Of a stretch of 64,000 bases of DNA, positions 18,445 to 27,638 are shown one piece after another. The stretch lies in NCBI GenBank assembly GCA_000302695.1, contig AMFN01000005.1, positions 219,027 to 283,026 on the forward strand. Direction: 5' to 3'. The stretch is from Enterobacteriaceae bacterium LSJC7. GTDB lineage: Bacteria > Pseudomonadota > Gammaproteobacteria > Enterobacterales > Enterobacteriaceae. The stretch's first letter is position 1. Each line of letters opens with the position of its first letter. Both the position numbers and the translations under genes were made by a program. The notes beneath the pieces are model-generated. The model was not told where the DNA came from and made no database searches. It saw only the letters and a program-made list of their open reading frames with translations.

Positions 18445-19866
18445 TTAACGCAGGTGCTGCACCTCAATGCCACGCTGTGCGGCGACGCCGTCAAGCAGCA
18501 TGTCAATTTCCGGGTCGTGCCTGTCACCTTCCCGGCTGAGTACAATCAGGCGGCTTTCTTGCGGCAGGGTCGCCAGCTGACGCCGCAGCTTTCTGGCATG
18601 CAGGAAGCTCAGGCGCTGATGGAACGACAGTTCAAAATAGTCGCCGCGGTCTTCAAGCGAGATAGCGCGCGGCTTTTTCGCACCAGACCGGTTTGCCAGC
18701 ATCTGTGCCACCAGCCCCAGCGCAATGCCGCTTAACATATCCAGCCCGATGATGCCGCCCAGGGTTATCAGGAAAGGGATAAAGCATTTCAAACCCTGAC
18801 GCCACTGCAACACAAAGACCTTTGGCGCAGCAAGCTTATAGCCGGTCGCCATCAGGATGGCGGCCAGCACCGGCATTGGGATAAGGCTCAGTGCGCCGCT
18901 AAACCACATCACCGCCGCCGCCAGCAGCAGGCAGTGGACAATCACCGACAGACGGGTGCGCGCCCCGGCGTTCACGTTCACCGAACTGCGTACAATAACG
19001 GAGGTCACCGGTAGCCCACCGCACAGGCCGCTGAGTATATTCCCGGCCCCCTGGGCATACAGTTCGCGGTTGGCCGACGGCTCCGGGCGCTGCTCTTTGA
19101 GCTTTTTCAGCGCCTCCAGGCTCAGTAGCGTTTCAAGGCTTGCCACCAGCGCAATGGTCAGTGCAACAGTCCAGACTTGCGGATTCACCAGCGCGCTCTG
19201 CCAGTCAGGATGTGCCATCACCGCCTGCCATGCCGCCAGGCTTGCCAGTGTTGGCAGTTCAATGGTGGTAACATCGGTGGCCTCGCCCGCCAGCAGCGAT
19301 AAACCGAGCGCCCCGCACACTACTGCAATCAGCGGCCCCGGGAGCAGTCTCAGCAGCGGCTTGCGCCTGATAACCGGCAGCTCCCAGCCAAACAGAATCA
19401 CCAGTGCCAGCGCGCTCAGCGCCAGCGAGGACGCAGAAAACGCCCCGCTCGCCTTATCCAGCGAGGCCGCAACCGGCACCTGTTGAATAATCAGCATAAT
19501 ACCAATGGCTGCCAGCATTCCGGCAATCACAGAGCCTGGCACCAACACAATCCAGCGCCCGGCTTTCAGCCAGCCCAGCAGCAGCTGCATACCGCCTGCC
19601 AGCACAATGGCGCTTAACAGCTGCGGGTACGAACCCAGATCGGATGCCGCCGCGAGAACAATCGTCACCAGCCCTGCCGCTGGCCCACTTACCGCATAGC
19701 GTGACGGACTGAGAATGGCGACCAACAGGCCGCCGGTCACACCGGTCACAATACCCAGAACGGGCGGTAATCCGCAGGCCTGAGCAATCCCAAGGTTCAT
19801 CGGCAACGCGACCAGGAACACAATCACCCCGGCCAGCAGGTCGCGACCAATCCCTGCGATATTCAT
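18445..19866 (-). CDS. SulP-family anion transporter, probable bicarbonate carrier
   Basis: The product has 473 residues. It is a multi-pass inner-membrane protein with SulP signatures: the N-terminal AGVIVFLVALPMNLGIAQACGLPP and a transport domain of about 12-14 helices. A short cytoplasmic C-terminal tail (about 410-473) has little of a full STAS domain. Its start overlaps the stop of the upstream carbonic anhydrase gene by four bases (ATGA), so the two are translationally coupled. SulP-carbonic anhydrase pairs in other bacteria are linked to bicarbonate uptake, so bicarbonate is the best guess; sulfate cannot be excluded. The pair lies where E. coli carries dtpB. Confidence 0.88.
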   Translation of the reverse strand: MNIAGIGRDLLAGVIVFLVALPMNLGIAQACGLPPVLGIVTGVTGGLLVAILSPSRYAVSGPAAGLVTIVLAAASDLGSYPQLLSAIVLAGGMQLLLGWLKAGRWIVLVPGSVIAGMLAAIGIMLIIQQVPVAASLDKASGAFSASSLALSALALVILFGWELPVIRRKPLLRLLPGPLIAVVCGALGLSLLAGEATDVTTIELPTLASLAAWQAVMAHPDWQSALVNPQVWTVALTIALVASLETLLSLEALKKLKEQRPEPSANRELYAQGAGNILSGLCGGLPVTSVIVRSSVNVNAGARTRLSVIVHCLLLAAAVMWFSGALSLIPMPVLAAILMATGYKLAAPKVFVLQWRQGLKCFIPFLITLGGIIGLDMLSGIALGLVAQMLANRSGAKKPRAISLEDRGDYFELSFHQRLSFLHARKLRRQLATLPQESRLIVLSREGDRHDPEIDMLLDGVAAQRGIEVQHLR

Positions 19867-20486
19867 GCTACTGTCCTCCCATGCTTACGCATTAACTCTT
19901 TCAACTGCCCTGACCCAATATCAAACACGCAGCCCCACAGCGTCAGACTCTGCTGCTGCGCCCACGCCTGTTGCACCACAGGCAATGCCTGGAGGCGTTC
20001 AAACTGTACCCGCAAATGCGCTTCGACCAGCTTATCGGCCACATCCGCATGACACTGGCAGCCTCCAAGACCTGAAATATCGGCCTCCAGCCCCTGGCGA
20101 AGCGCACTGACGCGCCGCTCCAGCGGATTGCAGGCCGAACGACCGGCCGACTCCTTCATCTTCAGCGCCGCCAGCACGCCACCACAGCCATAATGCCCAC
20201 ACAGGATGATGTTGGTCACATTCAGAAACTCGATGGCATAAAGCAGTACGCTCATCAGGCTTTCATCATCCTGTGAAATCATGTTGGCAATATTGCGGTG
20301 CACAAACAGCTCACCCATGCGCGAGCCAGTCAACAGTTCGGGGGCCACCCGACTGTCAGAACACCCAAGCCACAGCGTATGGGGCTTTTGCCCGGCAATG
20401 TGGCGAGTGAAAAAAGAGGGATCGCCCGCAACATGCCGACTGGCCCAGCTCCTGTTGCGGGCAAAAAGCGATTCGACGGGGTTCAT
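19863..20486 (-). CDS. Beta-class carbonic anhydrase
   Basis: The product has 207 residues. It interconverts carbon dioxide and bicarbonate in the cytoplasm. The zinc ligands Cys42, Asp44 (LGCSDSR), His98 and Cys101 (CGHYGCGG) are all present and fall at the same positions as in E. coli Can, and Asp44-Arg46 form the usual dyad. It is close to the Can/CynT group but linked to a SulP transporter rather than to cyn genes. An insertion with Cys and His near the middle (LGGCQCHADV, about residue 145) is unlike Can. It is the first gene of the operon, and the 282-base gap upstream should hold its promoter. Confidence 0.93.
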   Translation of the reverse strand: MNPVESLFARNRSWASRHVAGDPSFFTRHIAGQKPHTLWLGCSDSRVAPELLTGSRMGELFVHRNIANMISQDDESLMSVLLYAIEFLNVTNIILCGHYGCGGVLAALKMKESAGRSACNPLERRVSALRQGLEADISGLGGCQCHADVADKLVEAHLRVQFERLQALPVVQQAWAQQQSLTLWGCVFDIGSGQLKELMRKHGRTVA

Positions 20487-20768
20487 GATAATAGTCCTTT
20501 TTATCTGTTGAGCTACGGATGCAGGTCAAAGTAAAAAGCTTTTCTTAACTCGCCCTTAAAGAAATTCTGAACATAACCCTGGAAATATAATGGATAAAAA
20601 ACACTCACCCACACAGCAAACAGGTAGCAAATCCATTTAATTGCATATATATCAAATGCTTAAATTTTAATTCAGAAGAGAAGAACGGCAATATGAGGGG
20701 AGGTGCGGCGAATAAAATATTAAATAAATTTAAGATTTGTCCGCAGCGCCTGCGGACATCCATAAGCG

Positions 20769-21521
20769 TTACTCCGGCGTACCGGGATAAATATCAAAGC
20801 GATGGCTTTTCGTGACCACTGCCGACTGTGTAGCCTTGTCTGCAAGCGGCGGTGCGTAATCCGGGCGTTTCACGACTACGCGCTTTGTAGCCAGCAGCAA
20901 GGCCGGTGCCAGCAGCCCATCGGCATCCCCATCGGCACCCACCAGCGACTGAAATACCCGCATCTCCTTTTTCACCAGCGCACTCTTTTGCCGGTGCGGA
21001 TACATTGGATCCAGATAAACCACCTGCGGACGCGGGCGAATACTCTCCAGCGCCGTCAGGCTGGAGGCGTGAATCAGCGACAGCCGCGCCTTAAGCCAGT
21101 CGCCAATTTCCGGGTCGGCGTAACCGCGCGTCAGGCCATCGTCCAGCAGTGCTGCCACCACCGGGTGGCGCTCCAGCATGCGCACCCGGCAGCCGACGCA
21201 CGCCAGCACAAAGGCATCGCGCCCCAGCCCGGCGGTGGCATCCACCACATCCGGCAGGTAGTCACCTTTAATGCCAACGGCTTTGGCTACCGCCTCACCG
21301 CGCCCGCCGCCGAACTTGCGCCGGTGCGCCATCGCCCCGCCGACAAAATCCACAAAGATGCCGCCAAGCTTTGGCTCATCACGCTTGCGCAGTTCAAGGT
21401 GCTCAGGTGTGCGCACCAGCGCCATCGGGTTTTCGGCGTCGTGCTCCAGCCCCCAGCGGGCTGCCAGAACGGACAAGGCGCCGTCACCGGCGCCTGACTC
21501 ATCAATCAAACAGATTTTCAC
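20769..21521 (-). CDS. rsmJ: 16S rRNA m2G1516 methyltransferase RsmJ
   Basis: The product has 250 residues, as in E. coli, from a GTG start. It methylates N2 of G1516 of 16S rRNA with S-adenosylmethionine. Visible motifs are the SAM-binding [16 protein letters not shown] at about residue 90 and the catalytic-region motif VVYLDPMYP at about 168. It follows prlC by eight bases on the same strand, the conserved prlC-rsmJ operon, and so shares its heat-shock promoter. Confidence 0.96.
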   Translation of the reverse strand: MKICLIDESGAGDGALSVLAARWGLEHDAENPMALVRTPEHLELRKRDEPKLGGIFVDFVGGAMAHRRKFGGGRGEAVAKAVGIKGDYLPDVVDATAGLGRDAFVLACVGCRVRMLERHPVVAALLDDGLTRGYADPEIGDWLKARLSLIHASSLTALESIRPRPQVVYLDPMYPHRQKSALVKKEMRVFQSLVGADGDADGLLAPALLLATKRVVVKRPDYAPPLADKATQSAVVTKSHRFDIYPGTPE

Positions 21522-21529
21522 GCCGGAGT

Positions 21530-23572
21530 TCAGCCCTTAATGCCGTAGTGGGCCAGCATCGCGTCAAGCTTCGGCTCGCGGCCACGAAAGCGTTTGAACA
21601 GCTCCATCGGCTCCTCGGAGCCGCCGCGACTGAGGATGTTTTCCAGGAACGACAGCCCGGTTTCGCGGTTGAAGATACCTTCTTCTTCAAAGCGTGAATA
21701 CGCATCTGCCGCCAGCACGTCGGCCCACAGGTAGCTGTAGTAGCCTGCCGCGTAGCCACCGGCAAAAATGTGGCTGAAGGCGTGCGGGAAACGGCCCCAG
21801 GTCGGCCCAGGAATGACCGCCACCTGCGCTTTAATTTCACGCAACGTGTCGAGGATTTTCGCGCCCTGCTCAGGGTTAAACTCGGCGTGCAGACGGAAGT
21901 CGAACAGACCGAACTCCAGCTGGCGCAGAATGAACATCGCCGCCTGGTAGTTTTTGGCTTCCAGCATTTTATCAAGCAGCGCCTGCGGCAGCGGCTCGCC
22001 GGTTTCAAAGTGGCCGGAGATAAACGCCAGTGCGTCCGGCTCCCAGCACCAGTTTTCCATAAACTGGCTCGGCAGCTCAACGGCATCCCACGGCACCCCG
22101 CTGATGCCTGCAACGCCTGCCGCTTCAACACGCGTCAGCATGTGGTGCAGACCGTGGCCGAACTCGTGGAACAGTGTGGTGACTTCATCGTGGGTAAACA
22201 GCGCCGGTTTGCCGTTCACCGGGCGGTTGAAGTTACAGGTGAGGTAGGCAACTGGTTTTTGCAGCGAGCCGTCGGCAAGGCGCATCTGACCCACGCAGTC
22301 GTCCATCCACGCGCCGCCGCGCTTGTGCTCACGGGCATACAGATCCAGGTAGAAGCTGCCGCGCAGCTCATTGTTCTCGTCATACAGTTCAAAGAAGCGC
22401 ACATCCGGGTGCCAGACGTCGATATCTTTACGCTCTTTGGCGCTGATGCCGTAAATACGTTTCACCACTTCGAACAGGCCGTTTACCGCGCGCTGTTCCG
22501 GGAAGTACGGGCGCAGCTGCTCGTCGCTGATGCTATACAGGTGCTGCTTCTGCTTCTCGCTGTAGTAGGCGATATCCCACGGCTGCATCTCTTCCACGCC
22601 GCACTCTTTTTTGGCAAAGGCGCGCAGCTGGGCCAGTTCAGCTTCACCCTGCGGGCGGGCGCGTTTGGCCAGATCGGTAAGGAAATCCAGCACCTGGTGT
22701 GTGTTCTCGGCCATTTTGGTGGCCAGCGATTTCTCGGCGTAGCTGCCAAAACCCAACAGCTGGGCCAGTTCATGGCGCAGCGCCAGGATCTCTTCCATAA
22801 TCGGGCTGTTGTCCCACTTGCCCGCGTTCGGCCCCTGGTCAGAAGCGCGGGTGCTGTAGGCGCGGTACATCTCTTCGCGCAGTGCCTGGTTGTCGCAGTA
22901 GGTCATCACCGGCAGGTAGCTTGGGATATCGAGCGTCAGCAGCCAGCCCTGTTGCTCTTTGGCTTCGGCCTGGGCGTGCGCCGCCGCAAGCGCGCTTTCC
23001 GGCATTCCGGCGAGTTCGGCTTCATCGGTAATCAGCTTCGTCCAGCCCATGGTCGCATCCAGCACATTGTTGCTGTAGGCAGAACCCAGTTCTGACAGAC
23101 GCGCGGCGATTTCACCGTAGCGCTTTTGCTTCTCGGCAGGCAGGCCGATGCCCGACAATTCAAAGTCACGCAGGGCGTTATCCACGGCCTTTTTCTTTGC
23201 GATATCCAGTGCTGCGTAGCTGTCGCCCTCGCGCAGGTTGCGATAGGCCTGGTACAGCCCTTCATGCTGGCCCACCCAGGTGCTGTACTCAGACAACAGC
23301 GGCAGCGTCTGCTCGTAAGCCTCGCGCAGTTCCGGGCTGTTTTTCACCGAGTTCAGGTGGCTTACCGGGGAGAAAATACGCCCGAGCCTGTCATCCACTT
23401 CCGCCAGCGGCTGGCACAGGTTATCCCAGGTGTAGGGCGCGCCTTGCGCCACCACGCTTTCCACTTTCTCACGGCAGGCGTTAAGCGCTTCAGTGACCGC
23501 AGGCACCACGTGCTCAGGCTGGATTTTTGAAAACGGCGGCAGGGAAAACGGGACAGTTAATGGGTTCGTCAT
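21530..23572 (-). CDS. prlC: Oligopeptidase A
   Basis: The product has 680 residues, as in E. coli, from the ATG at 23570-23572 ([14 protein letters not shown]); the upstream extension of the frame is not coding. It is a cytoplasmic M3 zinc metallopeptidase that degrades signal peptides and other short peptides. The zinc motif HEFGH is at residues 469-473, and the third ligand and substrate region follows with [13 protein letters not shown]. It is first in the prlC-rsmJ operon. A sigma-32-type promoter is seen upstream, in agreement with the known heat-shock control of opdA in Salmonella. Confidence 0.97.
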   Translation of the reverse strand: MTNPLTVPFSLPPFSKIQPEHVVPAVTEALNACREKVESVVAQGAPYTWDNLCQPLAEVDDRLGRIFSPVSHLNSVKNSPELREAYEQTLPLLSEYSTWVGQHEGLYQAYRNLREGDSYAALDIAKKKAVDNALRDFELSGIGLPAEKQKRYGEIAARLSELGSAYSNNVLDATMGWTKLITDEAELAGMPESALAAAHAQAEAKEQQGWLLTLDIPSYLPVMTYCDNQALREEMYRAYSTRASDQGPNAGKWDNSPIMEEILALRHELAQLLGFGSYAEKSLATKMAENTHQVLDFLTDLAKRARPQGEAELAQLRAFAKKECGVEEMQPWDIAYYSEKQKQHLYSISDEQLRPYFPEQRAVNGLFEVVKRIYGISAKERKDIDVWHPDVRFFELYDENNELRGSFYLDLYAREHKRGGAWMDDCVGQMRLADGSLQKPVAYLTCNFNRPVNGKPALFTHDEVTTLFHEFGHGLHHMLTRVEAAGVAGISGVPWDAVELPSQFMENWCWEPDALAFISGHFETGEPLPQALLDKMLEAKNYQAAMFILRQLEFGLFDFRLHAEFNPEQGAKILDTLREIKAQVAVIPGPTWGRFPHAFSHIFAGGYAAGYYSYLWADVLAADAYSRFEEEGIFNRETGLSFLENILSRGGSEEPMELFKRFRGREPKLDAMLAHYGIKG

Positions 23573-23632
23573 AGGCTCGGTCCTGAAATGTTGTTTGTTT
23601 AGCGCATCATGCAGCGACAATTACTCAGTAGC

Positions 23633-23658
23633 ATGAGGGTTAGTGTAGTGAATTTCAA
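23633..23658 (-). promoter_or_regulatory. prlC: Probable sigma-32 (heat-shock) promoter of prlC
   Basis: Read leftward: TTGAAA (complement of 23653-23658), 13 bases, then CCCTCAT (complement of 23633-23639). This is close to the sigma-32 consensus CTTGAAA-N11-16-CCCCAT. It starts about 60 bases before the prlC start. Heat-shock control of this operon is established in Salmonella; use of this exact site here is inferred. Confidence 0.6.
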
Positions 23659-23659
23659 T

Positions 23660-23678
23660 GGCAAGCGCGGCGCTTGCC
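23660..23678. repeat. Palindrome between prlC and rlmJ
   Basis: GGCAAGCG-CGG-CGCTTGCC, eight-base arms and three-base centre, directly beside the prlC heat-shock promoter and 79 bases before rlmJ. It could be an operator for either gene or the foot of a leader hairpin for rlmJ. Confidence 0.45.
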
Positions 23679-23756
23679 TTCCTGCAACTCGCAGGCGTTT
23701 GGGTATATACTGGCGGGATATCTGACTCCCACACTTTTTTGGAAAACGCAGCCCGC

Positions 23757-24599
23757 ATGCTCAGCTACCGCCACAGTTTCCACGCCGGCAACCACGCCGA
23801 TGTCCTTAAGCACACCGTCCAGAGCCTGATTCTGGAAGCGCTAAAAGAGAAAGAAAAACCGTTTCTCTACCTCGACACCCACGCGGGGGCCGGGCGCTAC
23901 CAGCTTTCCAGCGCCCACGCGGAGCGCACCGGCGAATATATGGAAGGCATTGCCCGCATCTGGCAGCAGGATGACACGCCCGCTGAACTGGAGCCGTACA
24001 TGAATGCGGTCAGCGCCTTTAACCGCAGCGGCCAGTTGCGCTATTACCCCGGCTCGCCGCTGATTGCCCGCGAGCTGATGCGCCCGCAGGACCAACTGTT
24101 AATGACCGAACTGCACCCGAGCGACTTCCCGCTGCTGCGCACGGAGTTTCGCGACGACGAGCGCGCCACGGTAACCCGCGGCGACGGCTACCAGCAGCTT
24201 AAGGCTAAACTGCCGCCGGCCTCACGCCGTGGGCTTATCCTTATCGACCCGCCTTATGAGCTAAAAACCGACTACCAGGCGGTAGTTGCTGGCATCAACG
24301 AAGGCTACAAGCGCTTTGCAACCGGCGTTTACGCGCTGTGGTATCCGGTGGTGCTGCGCCAGCAAATCAAACGCATGATTCACGACCTTGAAGCCACCGG
24401 CATTCGCCGCATTCTGCAAATTGAACTGGCGGTGCGCCCGGACAGCGACCAGCGCGGCATGACCGCCTCCGGCATGATTGTTATTAACCCGCCCTGGAAG
24501 CTGGAGGCACAGATGACCACACTGCTGCCGTGGCTGCACCGTAAACTGGTGCCAGCGGGAACCGGGCATACCACCATTAACTGGATTGTGCCGGAATAA
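23757..24599 (+). CDS. rlmJ: 23S rRNA m6A2030 methyltransferase RlmJ
   Basis: The product has 280 residues from the ATG at 23757, matching the E. coli length (MLSYRHSFHAGNHADVLKH); the frame upstream of it is not coding. It methylates N6 of A2030 in 23S rRNA. The SAM-binding region includes YLDTHAGAGRY at about residues 41-51 and the N6-adenine methyltransferase motif IV LIDPPYE at about residue 162. It is divergent from prlC and followed by gor, the E. coli order. Confidence 0.96.
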   Translation: MLSYRHSFHAGNHADVLKHTVQSLILEALKEKEKPFLYLDTHAGAGRYQLSSAHAERTGEYMEGIARIWQQDDTPAELEPYMNAVSAFNRSGQLRYYPGSPLIARELMRPQDQLLMTELHPSDFPLLRTEFRDDERATVTRGDGYQQLKAKLPPASRRGLILIDPPYELKTDYQAVVAGINEGYKRFATGVYALWYPVVLRQQIKRMIHDLEATGIRRILQIELAVRPDSDQRGMTASGMIVINPPWKLEAQMTTLLPWLHRKLVPAGTGHTTINWIVPE

Positions 24600-24680
24600 A
24601 CAGCAATTTCAGCAACAGACAAAACCTTTATTTCATTGCGCGATAATTCGCGCCTGACAGACTCACGTAAGGTAACGGCC

Positions 24681-26033
24681 ATGACGAAACATTACGACTA
24701 CATTGCAATCGGCGGCGGCAGCGGCGGTATTGCCTCCATTAACCGTGCGGCCATGTACGGCAAAAAGTGCGCGCTGATTGAAGCGAAAGAGCTTGGCGGC
24801 ACCTGCGTGAACGTGGGCTGTGTACCGAAAAAAGTCATGTGGCACGCCGCACAAATCGCTGAGGCGATTCGCCTGTACGGCCCGGATTACGGCTTTGACG
24901 CCACGCTCAACAACCTCGACTGGGACAAGCTGGTTGCCAGCCGCACGGCCTACATCGACCGCATCCACACCTCTTATGACAACGTGCTTGGCAAGAATAA
25001 AGTGGATGTCATCCACGGCTTCGCCCGTTTTGTGGACGCGCACACGGTAGAAGTGAACGGTGAACAGATTACCGCCGACCACATCCTGATTGCCACCGGC
25101 GGCCGCCCGAGCCACCCGCAGATCCCGGGCGTGGAGCACGGCATTGATTCCGACGGTTTCTTTGCGCTACCGGCGCTGCCAAAGCGGGTGGCGGTGGTAG
25201 GCGCGGGCTATATCGCGGTGGAAATCGCCGGTGTGGTGAACGGCCTTGGTGCCGAAACTCACCTGTTTGTGCGCAAACACGCGCCGCTGCGCAGCTTTGA
25301 TCCGCTGATTGTTGAAACGCTCGTTGAAGTGATGGCCGCCGAAGGCCCGCAGCTGCACACGCAGGCGGTGCCGAAATCAGTGGTGAAAAACGCCGACGGC
25401 AGCCTGACGCTGACGCTGGAAGATGGCCGCAGCCAGACTGTGGATTGCCTGATTTGGGCCATTGGCCGCGAACCGGCGACCGATAATGTCAACCTGGCGG
25501 CAACGGGCGTGAAAACCGACGAAAAAGGCTATATCGTCGTGGATAAATTCCAGAACACCAACGTTGCGGGCATTTACGCCGTGGGTGATAACACCGGCCA
25601 CATCGAGTTAACGCCAGTGGCGGTAGCCGCTGGCCGCCGCCTGTCTGAGCGCCTGTTTAACAACAAGCCGAACGAGCACCTTGATTACAGCAACGTGCCA
25701 ACCGTGGTGTTCAGCCACCCGCCGATTGGCACCGTTGGCCTGACTGAGCCGCAGGCGCGCGAGCAGTACGGTGACGACGCCGTGAAGGTGTACAAGTCCT
25801 CGTTTACCGCCATGTACACCGCCGTGACCAGTCACCGCCAGCCGTGCCGTATGAAGCTGGTGTGCGTAGGTGCAGACGAGAAAATCGTCGGCATTCATGG
25901 GATTGGCTCCGGCATGGACGAAATGTTGCAGGGCTTTGCCGTGGCGCTGAAGATGGGTGCGACTAAGCAGGACTTTGACAACACCGTGGCGATTCACCCG
26001 ACGGCAGCAGAAGAGTTTGTGACGATGCGCTAA
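24681..26033 (+). CDS. gor: Glutathione reductase
   Basis: The product has 450 residues, as in E. coli, from the ATG at 24681 (ribosome site TAAGGTAA). It reduces glutathione disulfide with NADPH in the cytoplasm. FAD motif GGGSGG at 11-16; redox disulfide Cys42-Cys47 in [18 protein letters not shown] motif [11 protein letters not shown] at about 174-184; the C-terminal HPTAAEE supplies the catalytic His-Glu of the partner subunit. A strong intrinsic terminator follows. The arsRBC genes that follow in E. coli are absent. Confidence 0.98.
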   Translation: MTKHYDYIAIGGGSGGIASINRAAMYGKKCALIEAKELGGTCVNVGCVPKKVMWHAAQIAEAIRLYGPDYGFDATLNNLDWDKLVASRTAYIDRIHTSYDNVLGKNKVDVIHGFARFVDAHTVEVNGEQITADHILIATGGRPSHPQIPGVEHGIDSDGFFALPALPKRVAVVGAGYIAVEIAGVVNGLGAETHLFVRKHAPLRSFDPLIVETLVEVMAAEGPQLHTQAVPKSVVKNADGSLTLTLEDGRSQTVDCLIWAIGREPATDNVNLAATGVKTDEKGYIVVDKFQNTNVAGIYAVGDNTGHIELTPVAVAAGRRLSERLFNNKPNEHLDYSNVPTVVFSHPPIGTVGLTEPQAREQYGDDAVKVYKSSFTAMYTAVTSHRQPCRMKLVCVGADEKIVGIHGIGSGMDEMLQGFAVALKMGATKQDFDNTVAIHPTAAEEFVTMR

Positions 26034-26066
26034 GACGCAGACACCGCTATATACGTTTCAATACAG

Positions 26067-26096
26067 AAAACTGGCCGTATTGTAGGCCAGTTTTTT
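26067..26096 (+). terminator. Intrinsic terminator of gor
   Basis: AAAACTGGCC (26067-26076), an eight-base loop and GGCCAGTTTT, ending in a T-run, 34 bases beyond the gor stop. Confidence 0.9.
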
Positions 26097-26363
26097 AATG
26101 TTCCAGGTGCGGGATTAAGAAGGACCAGACCCTTAACGCATGCTGTAGAACCAGAAAGCCTCCCATGCCCCCTGAGCCAATAGTTCTGGAAGGTTTCTGC
26201 GGCTCACCACAACGTTTTCAAGTTATCGCCTGCTTAGAACCAGCGGCATTGCTGTCGCGGTGATGTCCGCATTACAGACGACCAGACGACCAGACGACCA
26301 GACGACCAGACGACCAGACGACCAGGGGAGCCTGATGACCGGAACGTCCCCCAGCAAAAGCCA
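26097..26363. other. Junction region between gor and the anti-sigma gene
   Basis: No convincing gene. The region marks the switch from conserved backbone to accessory genes. Its right part holds the tandem repeat at 26275-26325. Confidence 0.5.
26275..26325. repeat. Eight-base tandem repeat, 6.4 copies
   Basis: CAGACGAC is repeated six times without error plus a partial CAG. It ends 38 bases before the stop of the anti-sigma gene (read leftward, just downstream of it). It is not in a coding frame, so copy changes would not shift a protein. Confidence 0.95.
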
Positions 26364-27035
26364 TTAAATCCCTTCAACACCCGTCGTTATCGACCCCGTA
26401 TAAAGCACAGGACCTGTTGGCAACGAACCCGGTGCACCACCTTTTGGCTCCTGACTAACAGCCAGTCGCACAGGCTGATTAAGCTGGCTGGCGTTCAGTT
26501 TGAGCACAACAGGCGTTGTGTCGAGAAGGCCAAGAGAAACCGGCGCCGCGTTCTCCTTTAGCAGCCACAGCTGAAGGCTATGGGTATTTGCAGCAGGAAC
26601 ATTCAGGCCTGATACCGTAAGGGTGTGGCTGCCAGCGCTGGCGCTGACAATAAACTGGCTTTGGCCATCTGAGGCGCTAAGGATGGCAACAGGCTGGCTG
26701 AGCGGTGAGGTCGCAGGTCTGAATAGCATAAAACCGGCCAGAACGGCCGCAACCGCCCATCCCGTCCATCCCGTCCATCCCATCACGCGTCGAACGACGT
26801 GAGAAGACCGTTTAGTACTGATTGCAGATTCAATTCTGCGCCACAGCGTTTCAGGTGGTTCAACCGGTTCGATAAACGTATCCAGCCTGCTCATCATCTC
26901 CTGCCAGCGCCACATTATTGCCCGCAGTTCAGGGCGCCGAACCATTTCACGTTCAAACTCCACTCGCTCTTGTACCGACAGCAAACCCAGTACATATTCT
27001 GCGGCCTTTACATCATCCTGGGTATCACCATTCAT
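26364..27035 (-). CDS. RskA-type anti-sigma factor
   Basis: The product has 223 residues from the ATG at 27033-27035, which overlaps the sigma-factor stop by four bases; a GTG at 27047 is the alternative. The N-terminal cytoplasmic part (about 1-85) resembles the sigma-binding domain (AAEYVLGLLSVQERVEFE), a single membrane helix lies at about 92-110 (GWAVAAVLAGFMLF), and the periplasmic RskA domain follows (about 115-220), with the typical GGAPGSLPTGPVLYTG near the end. In this family the protein holds its ECF sigma factor at the membrane and releases it after regulated proteolysis. A nine-base tandem repeat at about 26759-26780 encodes GWTGWTGW just before the helix. The target is almost surely the sigma factor encoded directly upstream. 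Confidence 0.9.
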   Translation of the reverse strand: MNGDTQDDVKAAEYVLGLLSVQERVEFEREMVRRPELRAIMWRWQEMMSRLDTFIEPVEPPETLWRRIESAISTKRSSHVVRRVMGWTGWTGWAVAAVLAGFMLFRPATSPLSQPVAILSASDGQSQFIVSASAGSHTLTVSGLNVPAANTHSLQLWLLKENAAPVSLGLLDTTPVVLKLNASQLNQPVRLAVSQEPKGGAPGSLPTGPVLYTGSITTGVEGI

Positions 27036-27583
27036 AATCCCACGCACTCCTTCAGATGCTCAAGGCCCCTTCGGATCCAGCTTTTAACGCTACCGGCAGG
27101 CTTATCCATATGCCGCGCGATATCTGAATGTGAAAACCCCTGAAACCACGCCAGAGCAATACTTTGCTGCTGGTCAACCGGCAGATGGTTCAGGCAGTTA
27201 AGCAAACGCCGTTCATTTTCCTCACTCTGTACCAGGCGGTCAGGAGTCAGGCTATTCAAATCAGGTTGGGCAAGTTCAATGTCGTCCTCAGGCTGCCACT
27301 GGTTATCGCGAGCACGCAGCCAGTCTATGGATTTATTGCGCACCAGATAACTGAGCCATGTCCGGGGTGAACTTAAGTTACTGTCAAAGGAATGCGCGCT
27401 TGACCACAGGTGAACAAATACCTCCTGGAGAATATCTTCGGCCACATCCCGACGTTTGACGATGCGTAATGAAATGGCCAGAAGCCGAGGGCAATAAATC
27501 TGATAGAGTTTTCTGAAGGCTTCCTGGTCGCCGCGGGCGATGCCCAACATAAGCGAAACATCAGTCGTAACACAATTGTCCAT
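27032..27583 (-). CDS. ECF sigma factor, SigK-like
   Basis: The product has 183 residues with ribosome site AGGGGTGAT. Region 2 is at about 25-95 (DVAEDILQEVFVHLW, then TWLSYLVRNKSIDWLR, the -10 recognition helix), and region 4 at about 130-180 (LPVDQQQSIALAWFQGFSHSDIA, then SVKSWIRRGLEHLK, the -35 helix). It is followed by the anti-sigma gene with a four-base overlap and preceded, 55 bases upstream, by a fasciclin-domain gene on the same strand. This is the arrangement known from mycobacterial sigK-rskA-mpt70/83, so the fasciclin gene is the likely main target and the operon is probably autoregulated. Confidence 0.93.
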   Translation of the reverse strand: MDNCVTTDVSLMLGIARGDQEAFRKLYQIYCPRLLAISLRIVKRRDVAEDILQEVFVHLWSSAHSFDSNLSSPRTWLSYLVRNKSIDWLRARDNQWQPEDDIELAQPDLNSLTPDRLVQSEENERRLLNCLNHLPVDQQQSIALAWFQGFSHSDIARHMDKPAGSVKSWIRRGLEHLKECVGL

Positions 27584-27596
27584 ATCACCCCTGAAG

Positions 27597-27625
27597 TGGT
27601 GCAGTAACCCGCTGTTACTGCACCA
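27597..27625 (-). repeat. Hairpin between the fasciclin and sigma genes
   Basis: Twelve-base perfect arms (27597-27608 and 27614-27625) and a five-base loop in the 55-base gap. No T-run follows on the minus strand, so it is more likely a transcript-stabilising or processing structure that keeps fasciclin mRNA above sigma mRNA. Confidence 0.6.
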
Positions 27626-27638
27626 GTATAGGTAATAT

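Noticed and set aside
21770-23095. A 441-codon plus-strand frame opposite prlC
   Set aside because: The minus-strand frame is full-length oligopeptidase A; the opposite frame is a GC-rich shadow.
26095-26166. A 23-codon minus-strand frame encoding a hydrophobic peptide (MGGFLVLQHALRVW...)
   Set aside because: It overlaps the gor terminator, and the purine-rich stretch is too close to the ATG to be a good ribosome site.
26275-26325. Tandem repeat as a CRISPR array
   Set aside because: The units are eight bases long, with no spacers and no cas genes.
26759-26782. Nine-base tandem repeat in the anti-sigma gene as a phase-variation tract
   Set aside because: The unit is a multiple of three, so copy changes keep the frame; it only lengthens the GWT linker.
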